Assembly: GCA_934045905.1 (NCBI GenBank)
Contig: OW203769.1
Coordinates: forward strand, 23,343,705 to 23,407,704
Length of the DNA: 64,000 bases
From: Leuctra nigra
Taxonomy: Eukaryota; Arthropoda; Insecta; Plecoptera; Leuctridae
Direction: 5' to 3'
Part shown: positions 35,361-46,640 of the stretch, one piece after another
Layout: every line of letters starts with the position of its first letter
Position numbering within the stretch: the first letter of the stretch is position 1
Notes under the pieces: generated by a model
What the model was told of the DNA's origin: nothing
Seen by the model: the letters and a program-made list of their open reading frames with translations, nothing else
Databases searched by the model: none
Position numbers and translations under genes: made by a program

Positions 35361-35470
35361 GTCGATGTTTGTCAGCTGTCAAGCGTGTATGTTTTCCACG
35401 GTCTTCTGGCATCATCACTTCCTGAGCTTGTACAAGTCATATGGATTATAAAAGCTGCAAATTTGAAGGA

Positions 35471-35542
35471 TTCTCCGTAGCTCAGTTAGTAGAGCATTAG
35501 ACCGGCAATCTAAAGGTCGTGGGCTCAAATCCCACCGGAGGT
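35471..35542 (+). tRNA. tRNA-like sequence with GGC at the anticodon position
   Basis: A 72-nt cloverleaf fits: acceptor TTCTCCG/CGGAGGT (first pair T-T mismatched, second G-U), D arm GCTC-AGTTAGTA-GAGC, anticodon stem TTAGA/TCTAA with loop CCGGCAA, T arm GTGGG-CTCAAAT-CCCAC. The A box is good; the B box (GGCTCAAATCC) is degenerate. GGC at positions 34-36 would read alanine GCC, but position 33 is C instead of the near-universal U, and eukaryotes normally lack a GGC-anticodon tRNA-Ala. CTGCAAATTT/AAATTTGCAG inverted repeats flank it at 35452-35566. More likely a tRNA-derived repeat or pseudogene than a working tRNA. Confidence 0.4.
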
Positions 35543-35849
35543 CAAATCTTTTAAATTTGCAGTTCATTAAACATCATCCCATCTAAGATTGTCAGATTAT
35601 TTCTACATTTCAAATGTCAGAATTATAGTTTCAATATAATTAAGCCGCGACTATCCCAAAGTATTACAAAGAAAGAGGCACAAAGTACAAAAACAAATTA
35701 TGCTATTCATAGCTTGCACGAACTTATTTTGTTTTATATCAGCAATTCAAAATTATTGAATTTTCCACCTGAGGACGGACATTTTGTTGACACGTTGCGG
35801 GTCGGATTTATTAATGTATTGGGGTAAGTAAATCGATGTATTTTTGTAA

Positions 35850-35985
35850 TGTGAGTGATTCCTCGGTATCGGAAGGTCGTGGGTTCGAGTCCCACTCAAG
35901 GAAAATCTTTTCATATTGCAGTTGGTATTTATTAACATTCACCAAACTGAGGGAATCAGTAAAATAAAAACCATATTCCGAAAAT
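35850..35985 (+). repeat. tRNA-derived SINE-like remnant
   Basis: A B-box/T-arm block GTGGGTTCGAGTCCCAC with AAGGTC before it resembles the tRNA-like sequence at 35.5 kb. The A box is not recognisable. The body that follows (GCAGTTGGTATTTATTAAC ... CTGAGGGAATCAG) recurs at 1128-1190. Confidence 0.55.
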
Positions 35986-37178
35986 TGTTTGTATTGACAA
36001 CATTTCAACTATTTAATAAATGTAAAATATTCATAATATAATTCGTAACAATTACAACTCTTGACTTATATAGGTATTTACTTTTCAGATTAACACATGA
36101 GGTATAGGATAATTATTTAGATTTTGGTTTCTAATTTTTAAAATATATACGGAAAAATATGACAAAATTACAGGAAAATTACAGAAAAATCTTAATAAAT
36201 ATGTCTAAAACACATAATAATAGTTTTGGGGAAAAAATCTATCGGTGGAAAATAGTTTAAATAGGCAAACTACTAGGCAAATTACTGTGTTTTTCAACTG
36301 GCCATGTTATAGGGCTACATTTATAAAGTGATCGGAAATTAGTACGGCTTGCACACTTTCTCTTCTGTTTATGGTGAGGAAATTACCTACTAAATGACCG
36401 TATTAGTTCAGATCACCATGGTTCAGATCTATCGGAGACGTTGATCCCCCTTAAATTTAATTCCATGTCCCTTGTAATTACCTACACATTATATTGTTAC
36501 GAAGCTGTAATTATCACAATCTTCTGTTTACTCCCACGTTTACCTCTTGGTACGCCACATCAAAACAGAATTAAGTGTGTCAGATACAGACTAGGACGGG
36601 GATAGACCGTACTGGTGGCGCCATCTCTGTATCCGACGTCAAGTTACTCCCCTCACCCCCCTCCCACCACATCAAGGCGCCGACGCGGCGGTATGCGCAG
36701 GTACAATTTAATCTCGAAGGTAACATTTGACAAGAAACGAACTATTTGTCAGTGTCAACGACTTCAAATGATATTACATGATTTAAAAATAATGTTTATA
36801 TATACCTACACTTTCATCATGTCATTTATTTGAAATAAATTATTTTCTCTCATTGCTAATTGACATTATTACTGCTTTGTATTGAACATGTGCAAAAGAA
36901 TAAACAATGATTGAATGGATGTTTTACGGTTGGCCTTAATCATAAAGTATTATAAGAATTTAACGCAGCTAGAGAAGCAGAAAGGCAAAAGCTGTGGTCC
37001 TTTGTGAAGTACAAACTTCAACCCTTTCTCTTCACGTATCTCATTACCACCTTCCAACCATGTTTGAATTATTTGACGTAGCCTAAGGGTTACATAAGCT
37101 GGTACCAATACGAACTAAAGTAAACTTTGTGGTGAACAGTTGACGAGACGGTTCCCGCTTACAGTCATGTAAAGGGTA
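35986..37178. other. non-coding stretch with a small GC-rich patch
   Basis: Mostly AT-rich. Around 36590-36710 a CpG-containing patch (GGCGCCGACGCGGCGGTATG) holds a 72-codon frame, Pro/Ser/Arg-rich at first. I cannot assign it to any family. An exon is possible but unsupported. Near 36070-36190 there is weak similarity to the dispersed repeat at 57.1 kb. Confidence 0.35.
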
Positions 37179-37307
37179 CCAGAAAAAAACACTCCGTGTA
37201 AAAAAGGCAGCCAAGTCTCTTTACTTTAAAAAAATTCAACACCGAAAAGGAGTGATATCAAAAAAGGAGCCAAGTCAATGACATTTCCAAATATTTAATC
37301 GTATCTT

Positions 37308-37700
37308 ACCCAACGGCTGGTGTGTTGGATACCTCGGTTCTCGTTAGATCACCGAGGTTAAGCAACATTGAGCGCGGTCAGCGATTGGATGGGTGACCAT
37401 TCAACTCTGCCTTGCCAGGTTGCTGCCGTTGGGCCAGAGAGACTGGGGTGTTTAGGGGTTAGTGTGACGACCTCCCTCCACCTGTTATCAGTCTCTCGAC
37501 GGCGCGGGTTGTGGAGGCCCGTGCTGCGAATGTTACATCGTCCTTCGGAAGGGACGTTAAGCCGTTGGTCCCCTTGGTATCTTTCGTCAGGAGTAGGCTA
37601 CATGCCGGTACCGGGTTTCCTCTCCTCCCTTCTCTATTACATTCTCACTAGTGGAGCCTCGGCTCCGTTGAGAATATAGGCTTAATAATAATAAATAAAT
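37308..37700 (+). mobile_element. 5S-derived SINE, copy 3 (full length) in a hairpin arm
   Basis: It has a complete 5S-like head (37309-37436), the body and a 3' GAGAATATAGGCTTAATAAT tail. The intact right hairpin arm gives the pre-insertion sequence ATCGTATCTTTGAAATAAAA. After insertion the left arm reads ATCGTATCTTA-[SINE]-ATAAATAAAA, so about four bases were replaced and no clear target duplication was made. Confidence 0.9.
37309..37436 (+). promoter_or_regulatory. 5S-like pol III internal promoter of the SINE
   Basis: The head aligns in order with 5S rRNA: CTCGGTTCTCGTTAGATCAC, GTTAAGCAACATTGAGCGCG, GATTGGATGGGTGACC, closing with GTTGCTGCCGTTGGG. The closing segment pairs with the opening CCCAACGGC, as in 5S helix I. 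Confidence 0.75.
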
Positions 37701-37967
37701 AAAAGTATAAACACCGAGAAATACTTTACAAAAGGACTTGGCGCATCGTTTTTTTAAAGACATCATTCTATCCTAAAAGTGGAAAGAAATTTACAAGTAG
37801 GTACATTTTCCTCTTTCTATTAGAGCCAGAATCTATGAATCAAGCTACTTTTAGTAATGACTATTTTATAGTTTTGTCAATGGCGATAGAAGCATGATTT
37901 TATGCTGTAATATATAAGTAATATAAGGGTGAAAGAATTACATAACAATTGGAAGTGGTGAGAATGT

Positions 37968-38152
37968 AGGTTTCTTTGGAAAACTTCCATGGAGTCAGGA
38001 GTCAGGATCCTCATCAGTGTGTTGTGTCTAATGTCCGCCCGTCCGATCGGGTAGCTCAGTTGGTAGAGCTCTCGCCCGGCAAGTGAGAGGTCCCAAGTTC
38101 GTGCCCCGGTTCGGTCGGATATTTTTCACAACACACATCCCTTCATATCAAT
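37968..38152 (+). repeat. tRNA-like repeat, copy c (most complete)
   Basis: It begins GAATGTAGGTTTCTTTGGAA, then ACTTCCATGGAGTCAGG, then a complete tRNA-like block (38045-38116) with acceptor GATCGGG/TTCGGTC, D arm GCTC-AGTTGGTA-GAGC and anticodon loop CCGGCAA. The degraded T arm is AAGTTCGTGCC. It ends CACAACACACATCCCTTCAT. It sits in the spacer of the copy 2 hairpin. Confidence 0.7.
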
Positions 38153-38650
38153 TGGAAGTGGGCTCATACATATTCTTGCAGTACTGTTAATATGGCGATA
38201 TTAGACTGGTATCTTTTCATAATTTGATCTTGACTGAAGGAAATCATGAAACGTTGTCAAATAATTACTAACTAATGGAACACAATTATATATTTTTGAA
38301 GTGTCAAGTGTATAAAGTTAAATTTTTTAATAGAAATTCAATATGACTGTCTTCTTTGTGAAATGTATTTTTATAAAATGTGTATTAATAGATAGAAATT
38401 GTTACATGAGGAGAAGGTATAACGCATGATGAGACTTAATTATATTCACCACGAAACAATATTACGAAGATAACTATTGTGTATATTTATAGAAAGCATA
38501 GACAACAAGTTTCATAGCGTATATATTCATATAGAAAATATTTTACAGAAGGTATGTATAATATGTACCTAATTGAAAGATGTTTCCCTATTATTCTAAA
38601 CATTCAAAATGACGGTTGTATATAAATGGCACATGCTTATGAATAGAAAA

Positions 38651-38848
38651 ATGTCTTTAAAAAAACGATGCGCCAAGTCCTTTTGTAAAGTATTTCTCGG
38701 TGTTTATACTTTTATTTCAAAGATACGATTAAATATTTGGAAATGTCATTGACTTGGCTCCTTTTTTGATATCACTCCTTTTCGGTGTTGAATTTTTTTA
38801 AAGTAAAGAGACTTGGCTGCCTTTTTTACACGGAGTGTTTTTTTCTGG
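38651..38848 (-). repeat. right arm of the copy 2 hairpin (intact)
   Basis: This is the reverse complement of the interrupted left arm: ACGATGCGCCAAGTCC ... GTCATTGACTTGGCTCC ... ACACGGAGTGTTTTTTTCTGG. It preserves the sequence lost at the SINE site. Confidence 0.85.
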
Positions 38849-39003
38849 GATATCACTTCTTTTGTTAGTTTATTCATACAGCTTGTAGCACAGCTTGTGT
38901 CCGTGCAAGAACTTATTTCTTTAAAAAAATACGCCTATGCCGATTTGGATACTTAGAAAAGTTGCGTTTGGTATATAAGATTAAAATAATTATCCAAGAA
39001 GAA

Positions 39004-39575
39004 TAGCTTTAAGTTTCGTTACAATCGGTCCAGCCGTTTTCGATATATGACGTCACTTCCGGTTTTAGCAATGGCGGCCGAAAATAATGTCGTCTTGAAT
39101 TCATAATTATTACTCCTACACATTTCCAAAATTTGGTTGCAATCGGTACAGCCGTTTTTTATATATGACGTCACTTCCGGTTTTAACAATGGCGGCCGAA
39201 AATAATGTCGTCTTGAATTCATAATTATTAGTACAACACATTTCCAAAATTTGGTTGCAATCGGTACAGCCATTTTCGATATATGACGTCACTTCCGGTT
39301 TTAACAATGGCGGCCGAAAATAATGTCGTCTTGAATTCATAATTATTAGTACAACACATTTCCAAAATTTGATTGCAATCGGTACAGCCATTTTCGATAT
39401 TTGACGTCACTTCCGGTTTTAACAATGGCGGCCGAAAATAATGTCGTCTTGAATTCATAATTATTAGTCCAACACATTTCCAAACTTAGGTTGCAATCGG
39501 TACAACCGTTTACGATATATGACGTCACTTCCGGTTTTAAAAATGGCCGCCGAGAACACTGCAACCTTGAATTTA
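39004..39575 (+). repeat. 118-bp tandem array of CRE/ETS/YY1-like modules (repeated at 40504-41020)
   Basis: Five units at 118-base spacing, each reading TTGCAATCGGTACAGCCGTT, then ATATGACGTCACTTCCGG, then TTTTAACAATGGCGGCCGAA, then TGTCGTCTTGAATTC. Each unit has a CRE-like palindrome TGACGTCA, an ETS core CCGGAAGT (reverse) and an AATGGCGGC YY1-like word. The reverse-strand open frames of 70-96 codons are by-products of the period. Confidence 0.9.
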
Positions 39576-40498
39576 TAATTATTTACAAAGTACGTTTACT
39601 TATATCTATTTTAAAGTATAAAGTGGTGAATTTAGCGTCATTTAGCATATTTATGACGTCATTTCCGGTATAGGTCATAAAATGTGTGACGTCATTTCCG
39701 GTTTCGATATTTGAATCATCAAATATTACTGATTACATAAAGTTGACCGTCTAAATCGTTTAGCGCTGGTTTTGTTCTAATCTGTTTAGCCGTTTTTGAG
39801 ACATGATGTCACTTCCGGTTTCAAAATGGCGGCTTCCGGTTGGTTTTATAACAAGTCAAATGAAATATCAAAAGTACAAACGTTACATAAATATCAAGAC
39901 AATCGGATCAACAGTTGTTGCTGAAATGCAAATCGATGTATATTAAATTTCATGACGTCATTTCCGGTTTATTTAAAATAATGTTCAGTCTTTTGATATT
40001 GATAATCCATATAGATGACCGTCTGAAACGATTGGCGCAAATTTCGTTCCGATCGGTCCAACCGTTGACGAGATATGACGTCACTTCCGGTTTCAAAATG
40101 GCGGCACAAAAAATTCATGGGGACAAGGTTAAATCAGACGCCAAAAGTGCACACGTGGTAAAAATGTGAGATCAATCGGTTCAGCCGTTTAGGCTGTGGC
40201 CTGTTTACCGGATTTTAGCTCCAGCCTACTACTACTAAGATTATTATTATGAAAACCGCCCTAAAACACTGTTTTCACGGCCCTCTAGCGCGCAAAGGGC
40301 GTAACCTATTGTTCCCAAATTTAGTATATGTTGTAGGGTGGGCCATAGCTCGAAATTAAGATATTTCGCAACAATGTGAGATTTCTCAATTTTAAGATCC
40401 AGTAGGCCGAAAATGCCACTTTGATGCTTACAGTAAAAGTGGGTTTGCTCCAGCCTTTATATGAGAGTGTGCGCGCGCCGTACGACTTGGCTGGCGTG
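39059..40498 (+). repeat. 1440-bp tandem duplication, unit 1
   Basis: From CCGGTTTTAGCAATGGCGGC to CGACTTGGCTGGCGTG. The same sequence recurs 1445 bases downstream, joined by the five bases TTTGG. Only a couple of differences are visible (for example ATCGGTTCAG here, ATCATTTCAG in unit 2). It lacks the terminal GAGCGACCGCTCC hairpin. Confidence 0.95.
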
Positions 40499-40503
40499 TT
40501 TGG

Positions 40504-41943
40504 CCGGTTTTAGCAATGGCGGCCGAAAATAATGTCGTCTTGAATTCATAATTATTACTCCTACACATTTCCAAAATTTGGTTGCAATCGGTACAGCCGT
40601 TTTTTATATATGACGTCACTTCCGGTTTTAACAATGGCGGCCGAAAATAATGTCGTCTTGAATTCATAATTATTAGTACAACACATTTCCAAAATTTGGT
40701 TGCAATCGGTACAGCCATTTTCGATATATGACGTCACTTCCGGTTTTAACAATGGCGGCCGAAAATAATGTCGTCTTGAATTCATAATTATTAGTACAAC
40801 ACATTTCCAAAATTTGATTGCAATCGGTACAGCCATTTTCGATATTTGACGTCACTTCCGGTTTTAACAATGGCGGCCGAAAATAATGTCGTCTTGAATT
40901 CATAATTATTAGTCCAACACATTTCCAAACTTAGGTTGCAATCGGTACAACCGTTTACGATATATGACGTCACTTCCGGTTTTAAAAATGGCCGCCGAGA
41001 ACACTGCAACCTTGAATTTATAATTATTTACAAAGTACGTTTACTTATATCTATTTTAAAGTATAAAGTGGTGAATTTAGCGTCATTTAGCATATTTATG
41101 ACGTCATTTCCGGTATAGGTCATAAAATGTGTGACGTCATTTCCGGTTTCGATATTTGAATCATCAAATATTACTGATTACATAAAGTTGACCGTCTAAA
41201 TCGTTTAGCGCTGGTTTTGTTCTAATCTGTTTAGCCGTTTTTGAGACATGATGTCACTTCCGGTTTCAAAATGGCGGCTTCCGGTTGGTTTTATAACAAG
41301 TCAAATGAAATATCAAAAGTACAAACGTTACATAAATATCAAGACAATCGGATCAACAGTTGTTGCTGAAATGCAAATCGATGTATATTAAATTTCATGA
41401 CGTCATTTCCGGTTTATTTAAAATAATGTTCAGTCTTTTGATATTGATAATCCATATAGATGACCGTCTGAAACGATTGGCGCAAATTTCGTTCCGATCG
41501 GTCCAACCGTTGACGAGATATGACGTCACTTCCGGTTTCAAAATGGCGGCACAAAAAATTCATGGGGACAAGGTTAAATCAGACGCCAAAAGTGCACACG
41601 TGGTAAAAATGTGAGATCAATCATTTCAGCCGTTTAGGCTGTGGCCTGTTTACCGGATTTTAGCTCCAGCCTACTACTACTAAGATTATTATTATGAAAA
41701 CCGCCCTAAAACACTGTTTTCACGGCCCTCTAGCGCGCAAAGGGCGTAACCTATTGTTCCCAAATTTAGTATATGTTGTAGGGTGGGCCATAGCTCGAAA
41801 TTAAGATATTTCGCAACAATGTGAGATTTCTCAATTTTAAGATCCAGTAGGCCGAAAATGCCACTTTGATGCTTACAGTAAAAGTGGGTTTGCTCCAGCC
41901 TTTATATGAGAGTGTGCGCGCGCCGTACGACTTGGCTGGCGTG
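40504..41943 (+). repeat. 1440-bp tandem duplication, unit 2
   Basis: Nearly identical to unit 1 and followed by the true 3' hairpin of the element. Near-identity points to a very recent event or an assembly duplication. Confidence 0.95.
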
Positions 41944-41961
41944 GAGCGACCGCTCCACTAG

Positions 41962-43035
41962 ATAGTAAGGGAACGAAATCGAGCAAAATATAGAGAATAG
42001 AATTAGGTAGCCATGGACTCATAGATCTTTTAACTAAAAGGTCATTTGTTAGAATTCTATAGTCAGTTGTTTTTCAAAAATTTGAGTTGTTGAGTATCGT
42101 TTCTCATGCTGACCTTGTGTATAAGACTATGAGACTGAGGGTGCATACCGTATTTGGATCAGGTCGCCCAGTTTCCCTATCCTTTTAACATTGTGACGTA
42201 AGCACCTAGGCGTGACCTTGAGCCGAATCTAGTCGAATGAATGGAAATACAGGCATCCATGTTGGATCAGAAAGCCCGACCTCTTGAGCTTGGGCATTAT
42301 GGGCACTGGTTGAGCTCGTTTGTTGACGCGGCAAGTTTGATTTAACCCGTAAATCCTATGGTGACGTCACACGCCCAACTCCCCAAATATTGGAATGCAC
42401 TCAGAAATTCTTTAATAATAGTGACATCCTCAGCATGAGAAACCCAGCATGCAAATATGAAACCGACTTTTGTTGAATGACCCCCCTCCCCCCCATGTAT
42501 ATTCATTTCTGGCGCCGTCACTGTTGGTGCAGGAAACTAGCTAATATTGTTTATCCTTGGTATGCAATTAATTATTGGAAAAGTAGGAACAATTTTTATT
42601 GGTAGGTAACTAAATTAAACATGCTCCAAAATTATAAAAAAATAGATTAATGATATTTACTTCACAGAAATCACAGTGTGTATTGTTTTCATGTAGTAGG
42701 TAATATTGTGTCGTTTGAATTGCACTTGAAACATTCTGTTTGATTTTTATGTAAAACAACAATCTCCAAATTATAGGGACTTGGTGGAAGCATATAGAGG
42801 ATTGTTGAATTTATTTAGTATTTAAAATAAAATAAATGGAACAATCCACATTAGACCGATATCAACCCAATTTGCATTCCTATCTTATCTCATCTTAAAC
42901 CAAATTAAGTCCTTAGAACCCTACGAAAATCCTATGCAACCTTCCCCCATCCAGCCTACCTTCTCCGAGGACGAAACAACTGTTTCGGGCAAGACCAAAC
43001 GATGTGCCAACTGCATATCCCCATACGTATCATGG
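41962..43035. other. non-coding stretch
   Basis: No recognised gene or repeat. Around 42900-43090 the + strand has an open frame (for example FSEDETTVSGKTKRCANC) without recognised similarity; part of it overlaps the MITE end. Confidence 0.4.
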
Positions 43036-43441
43036 GTTGCCTACCTTGACGGGCGCGATAATTTTTCTGGCAAAGACTTCGTATATGGGAAGTAAATTGA
43101 CTGCGACAAAAACTGTAATAACTTACTTATTTATACAAATAGAACTCTGATTTAGAAGTGTAGTATACATACTGTGTTCTGACAGTTATTACATCAGTAA
43201 AATGAAGGGTATATTAACAGTAGAATATGATCTATTTCGAATTAAAAAATCGAATATTTTTTACTCTAGAGGGTTTTACGACCCCAATTGGAGGCCAGAA
43301 CTATCGTGAATGACATTTGAAAACATAATCTTGGATCAACCATTTATTTCATTTCAAAAAATTTAAAACTGGAGTTTTATCAAAATAATTTTTTCTCTCA
43401 TTTACGAAGTATTTGCCAGAATATTCGCACCCCGGGCAACG
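43036..43441. mobile_element. MITE upstream of the NALF-like exon, about 406 bp
   Basis: Inverted ends share GTTGCC, GGGYGCGA, and TCTGGCAAAGACTTCGTA with a few mismatches. A solo copy of one end recurs at 56228-56276. It stops about 55 bases before the exon at 43496. Confidence 0.6.
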
Positions 43442-43495
43442 CCAGATCCACCTATCTTGAACAGCGCACTGATTGTTGGTTTTCTTGTTCCACAG

Positions 43496-43679
43496 GAGGC
43501 GTACCGGCAGTGGGTCTGCGGCTCTTTAGTACCACATTTCGCAAGTCCTGACCATCGGATAAGACCATGTCGTGAGGTGTGCCAGAAAGTAGAACAAAGG
43601 TGCCCTTATTTCCTGCCTGGTGACAGAGCGCCTGCCTACCCTACCCAGTACGCGGGCGAACCCACCTTCCTTTGCATCG
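43496..43679 (+). CDS. NALF/FAM155 (NLF-1)-like protein, penultimate exon
   Basis: This 184-nt exon follows a strong acceptor (TTTTCTTGTTCCACAG) and ends at the donor GTAAGT. It encodes 61 residues plus one base: EAYRQWVCGSLVPHF, then CREVCQKVEQRCPYFLPG, then YAGEPTFLCI. The five cysteines and the CxxxC...RCPYFLPG...FLC pattern match the frizzled-like cysteine-rich domain of FAM155/NLF-1. Established role: this ER/membrane glycoprotein assists folding and surface delivery of the NALCN/narrow-abdomen sodium-leak channel. The left-over G joins AT of the exon at 48145 to make Asp, keeping frame. The N-terminal exon(s) are not seen in the window. A different frizzled-domain protein is the main alternative. 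Confidence 0.78.
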
Positions 43680-43769
43680 GTAAGTACAAAATGGGAAGAC
43701 GGTAATCAAATAACAAATATTATGGGATAAAGTAGTAAATAATGCAATGTATTATGGTGGATGGTAATA

Positions 43770-44596
43770 CCGGGTGGCGCAAAAAAAATCCCCCTGATTG
43801 AGAGTTCACTATATCGAAACTATTATAGATAGGATTCTGAAATTTGTACACATATTAGAAAACATACCAAAATTTAATATGTGCAAGTTTCAAAAACATT
43901 ACTAATGTAGGAAAAAAGTTACAGCTGTTCAAATTTGGTTGTCAAAAAATTGATTAAACGGAGCTCAAATAACGCGCGTCGAGAAAACTTCCAATGGTCG
44001 GGACGCTGTTTCTTCACAACTACGTACGATATCAAGCTGAAAATTTCAAATTATATTCAAAATAGATTAAGATCAATTGTGTAAAAATTTCAATCAATTT
44101 GAATGAATGGAACGAAAAATATGGAATCTTGAAGTTGAGCTTGAAAACAGAATAGGGGGAAAAGAATCACTTTTATAACGTGTGTAATAAAAGTTTAGAA
44201 ATAATCTTCATTTTCTGATTTTACGCTCAACTTCAAGATTCCATAATTTTCGTTCCATTCATTCAAATTGACTGAAATTTTTACGCAATCAATCTTAATA
44301 TATTTTCAATATAATTGGAAATTTTCAGCTTGATATCGTAAGTAGTTTTGAAGAAACAGTGTCCCGGCCATTGGAAGTTTCCTCGACGCGCGATATTTGA
44401 GCTCTGTTTAATCAAGTTTTTGACAACCAAATTTGAACAGCTGTAACTTTTTTCCTACAATAGTAATGTTTTTGAAACTTGCACATATTAAATTTTGGTA
44501 TGTTGTCTAATATGTGTTCAAATTTCAGAATCCTATCTAAAATAGTATCGATATAGTGACCTCTCAATCAGGGGGATTTTTTTTTTCGCCACCCGG
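43770..44596. mobile_element. foldback element with TA flanks (827 bp), intronic
   Basis: Arms of about 390 bp begin CCGGGTGGCGCAAAAAAAAT and close with the complement; TA lies on both sides (43768-43769, 44597-44598). Arms share CTGATTGAGAG, GCACATATTAAATTTTGGTA and CCATTGGAAGTTT. TA duplication suggests a Tc1/mariner-type origin. No transposase is present. Confidence 0.8.
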
Positions 44597-45287
44597 TATA
44601 AAACTATCCATTATAGGGTGATGATATTTATAACCAAATTGATTTTGAGATATGGTAAATGAATTACAAAAAAATAATTGTGTGGGATGGTAATATAACG
44701 AAATATATTATGGGAGAATGACAATTTAAAATTTTATTGATTTTGGGGGCATGGTAAGGTAAAAAAATGCATTTCAAGGGAGGGGGGGGGGGGGGGAGAA
44801 GTTTAATAACGAATTTGACTTTGGGATATGTTAATATTAGAAAATAAATAATTTTGGGGGACGATAATTTAACGAAATATCTTATATTAGGGAATGGACG
44901 ATATTTTGATATGTTGGTTATTTACCGAAATAATGGATACATATTCGATATTGTAGTGTAATAATGATATTTTGATCATGTAATGACAGCTGTCAGTATG
45001 TATTTTTGTTTCCAAGGCTTTCTTGAAGAGCTCATTGCATTATGGAAACAATGAAACAACTGAGGAGGTGTCATCTTGCATTGACATGGATTTTGATTTT
45101 GATATTGCGATATCTTCTTATTTTCAAACATGTTATAATACTAGTGTAAAAAAAGGATATATTTAATCAGTAAGTACATATTCTAACGCCTGTCAAAAAT
45201 GTTTCGCGCGTTGTAGTTTTGAGTTGACCTGTCTCGATGCGATGGTAGCGCCATGCAAGCGGGAGAAAGTTTGGCCAGTAGTCATTA

Positions 45288-45833
45288 GGTCTGTTCGTTT
45301 TGCTTACTGCAGTTGCAGTAGCAGCAGCTTACAGTAGGCCCTGGTAACTCTTGCAGTAGCTTGCTGTACCAACACAAAACGAACGCATTTGCAGCAGGAT
45401 GGCAGGCTGGCCTTTTCCTATTGGTTGGGAGGTTTGTGAATTTGGCGGGAAGAATGTAAACATAAGTGAGGTTATGTTCTGCATTTATAGAATTCTTGTC
45501 TAATCCCAAATGCATTTTTATATAAATATGTATCATTTCATAACATATAACTAAACTAAACTCTGAAACAAATACTCATTTCCTCCTCCTTAGGCGTTTT
45601 TTCACTATCCATCCATAAGAAACACATTTTACATTTCAAACATCGGCCATTTTGCCGCCTACTGCAAAGTTACTGCATTTACATCACCTCCCTACCCAGC
45701 TGTAAGAGCAGTCACTGCGCAGCTACTGTCAGTGTCAAATCGAACACAATCGCAGTGACGGAACAGCAAGTTTGATGCAAAACGAACGGATTTGCAGTGA
45801 GCAGTAAAGTGCAGTAAGCAAAACGAACAGACC
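45288..45833. mobile_element. MITE, 546 bp, intronic
   Basis: Ends are GGTCTGTTCGTTTTGCTTAC-TGCA and its complement. Further inside, AAAACGAACG words recur in both orientations with CAGT-rich subterminal DNA. The interior open frames are not supported as coding. Confidence 0.75.
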
Positions 45834-45879
45834 AAACATATCATTACGACCAGAGCCAATTAATAAAAATAATATTTAA

Positions 45880-46262
45880 TAAATTAAGGACATTGCCAAG
45901 GAATGTGCAGTTGCGGTTGTTTTTTGTGCAGTTGATCCAAAAACGTTATATTTGATTTGTTTTATAAAATACTTCACGGAGGTGCTTTTTTCGAATTTTT
46001 GATATTTGAGATTATTGTGTAGAATTGTTTTTTCTTTACAACAAACCAAATTGCATTGAAATCACATCACAAATGTGAATACAGGAAATATTTTTTCTGA
46101 ATGTATCTTTGACACGGGTCTCATGTTGCATTATGGTGTTAATACAAGTTGTAATCTTTTGACAGCATTATCTCAAAACACCAAATTCCTACTGATGTAC
46201 CTTTATCTCAAGTGTGTTGTTGACCAATTTAAGTAGGAGCTGTTAATATCTTTTTAAATAAA
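45880..46262 (+). repeat. dispersed repeat, copy 1 (inverted copy at 56405-56750)
   Basis: Blocks such as ACAACAAACCAAATTGCAT, CATGTTGCATTATGGTGT, TATCTCAAAACACCAAATTC and GTTGTTGACCAATTTAAG recur on the minus strand at 56405-56750 with moderate divergence. Family not recognised. Confidence 0.65.
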
Positions 46263-46461
46263 TAAAAATATAAAAAAATGAAATATTTTTAAAAATTAAT
46301 TATAAATAAGAAAAGTAAATTTAATAGAAAAATGTTGATCTAGTTATCCGCATACATAAATCCGTTTTCAAGAAATTCAAATTTTATTGACTGCTGTCCA
46401 CAATACATGGTTGACCATTGAGATCCAGCTTACTTATCAATATAAAATACATTAAAATTAA

Positions 46462-46640
46462 TAACGAATGAAATATTTATGAAATATTTATATTTATGAT
46501 ATTTATGAATGATATTTTAGATATTTATGATATTTATGATATATTTATGATAATATATTTATGATATTTATGATATTTATTTATGATATTTATGATATTT
46601 GTGATATTTATGATATATTATGATATTTCTGAAATATCAA
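46462..46640 (+). repeat. imperfect ATATTTATG minisatellite
   Basis: About 18 units of ATTTATGAT-type 9-mers with variants ending in ATATATTATGATATTTCTGA. Purely AT-rich. Confidence 0.75.

Larger units (their letters stand above)
37179..41961 (+). mobile_element. motif-array hairpin element, copy 2 (with insertions and internal duplication)
   Basis: Same architecture as copy 1. The hairpin has a left arm 37179-37307 plus about 37700-37761 and a right arm 38651-38848. A long CRE/ETS/YY1-type motif array follows, then the shared 3' end GTGGAGCGACCGCTCCAC-TAGA at 41941-41962. The left arm is split by a 5S-SINE, the spacer contains a tRNA-like repeat, and a 1440-bp segment covering the array and most of the 3' part is duplicated. 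No protein is encoded. Confidence 0.65.

Noticed and set aside
37309..37436. A functional 5S rRNA gene
   Set aside because: The match is partial, and it is followed by a SINE body and TAA tail; two other dispersed copies show the same fusion.
37368..37679. 103-codon frame (MSAVSDWMGDHSTL...) as a gene
   Set aside because: It lies entirely inside the 5S-derived SINE, including its 5S-like head.
39019..41614. Repeated 60-96 codon frames in the 39-41 kb array (for example those with LLKPEVTSYIENGCTDCNQ)
   Set aside because: They arise from the 118-bp tandem period and the 1445-bp duplication. Stops fall at different places, and the DNA motifs rather than codons look conserved.
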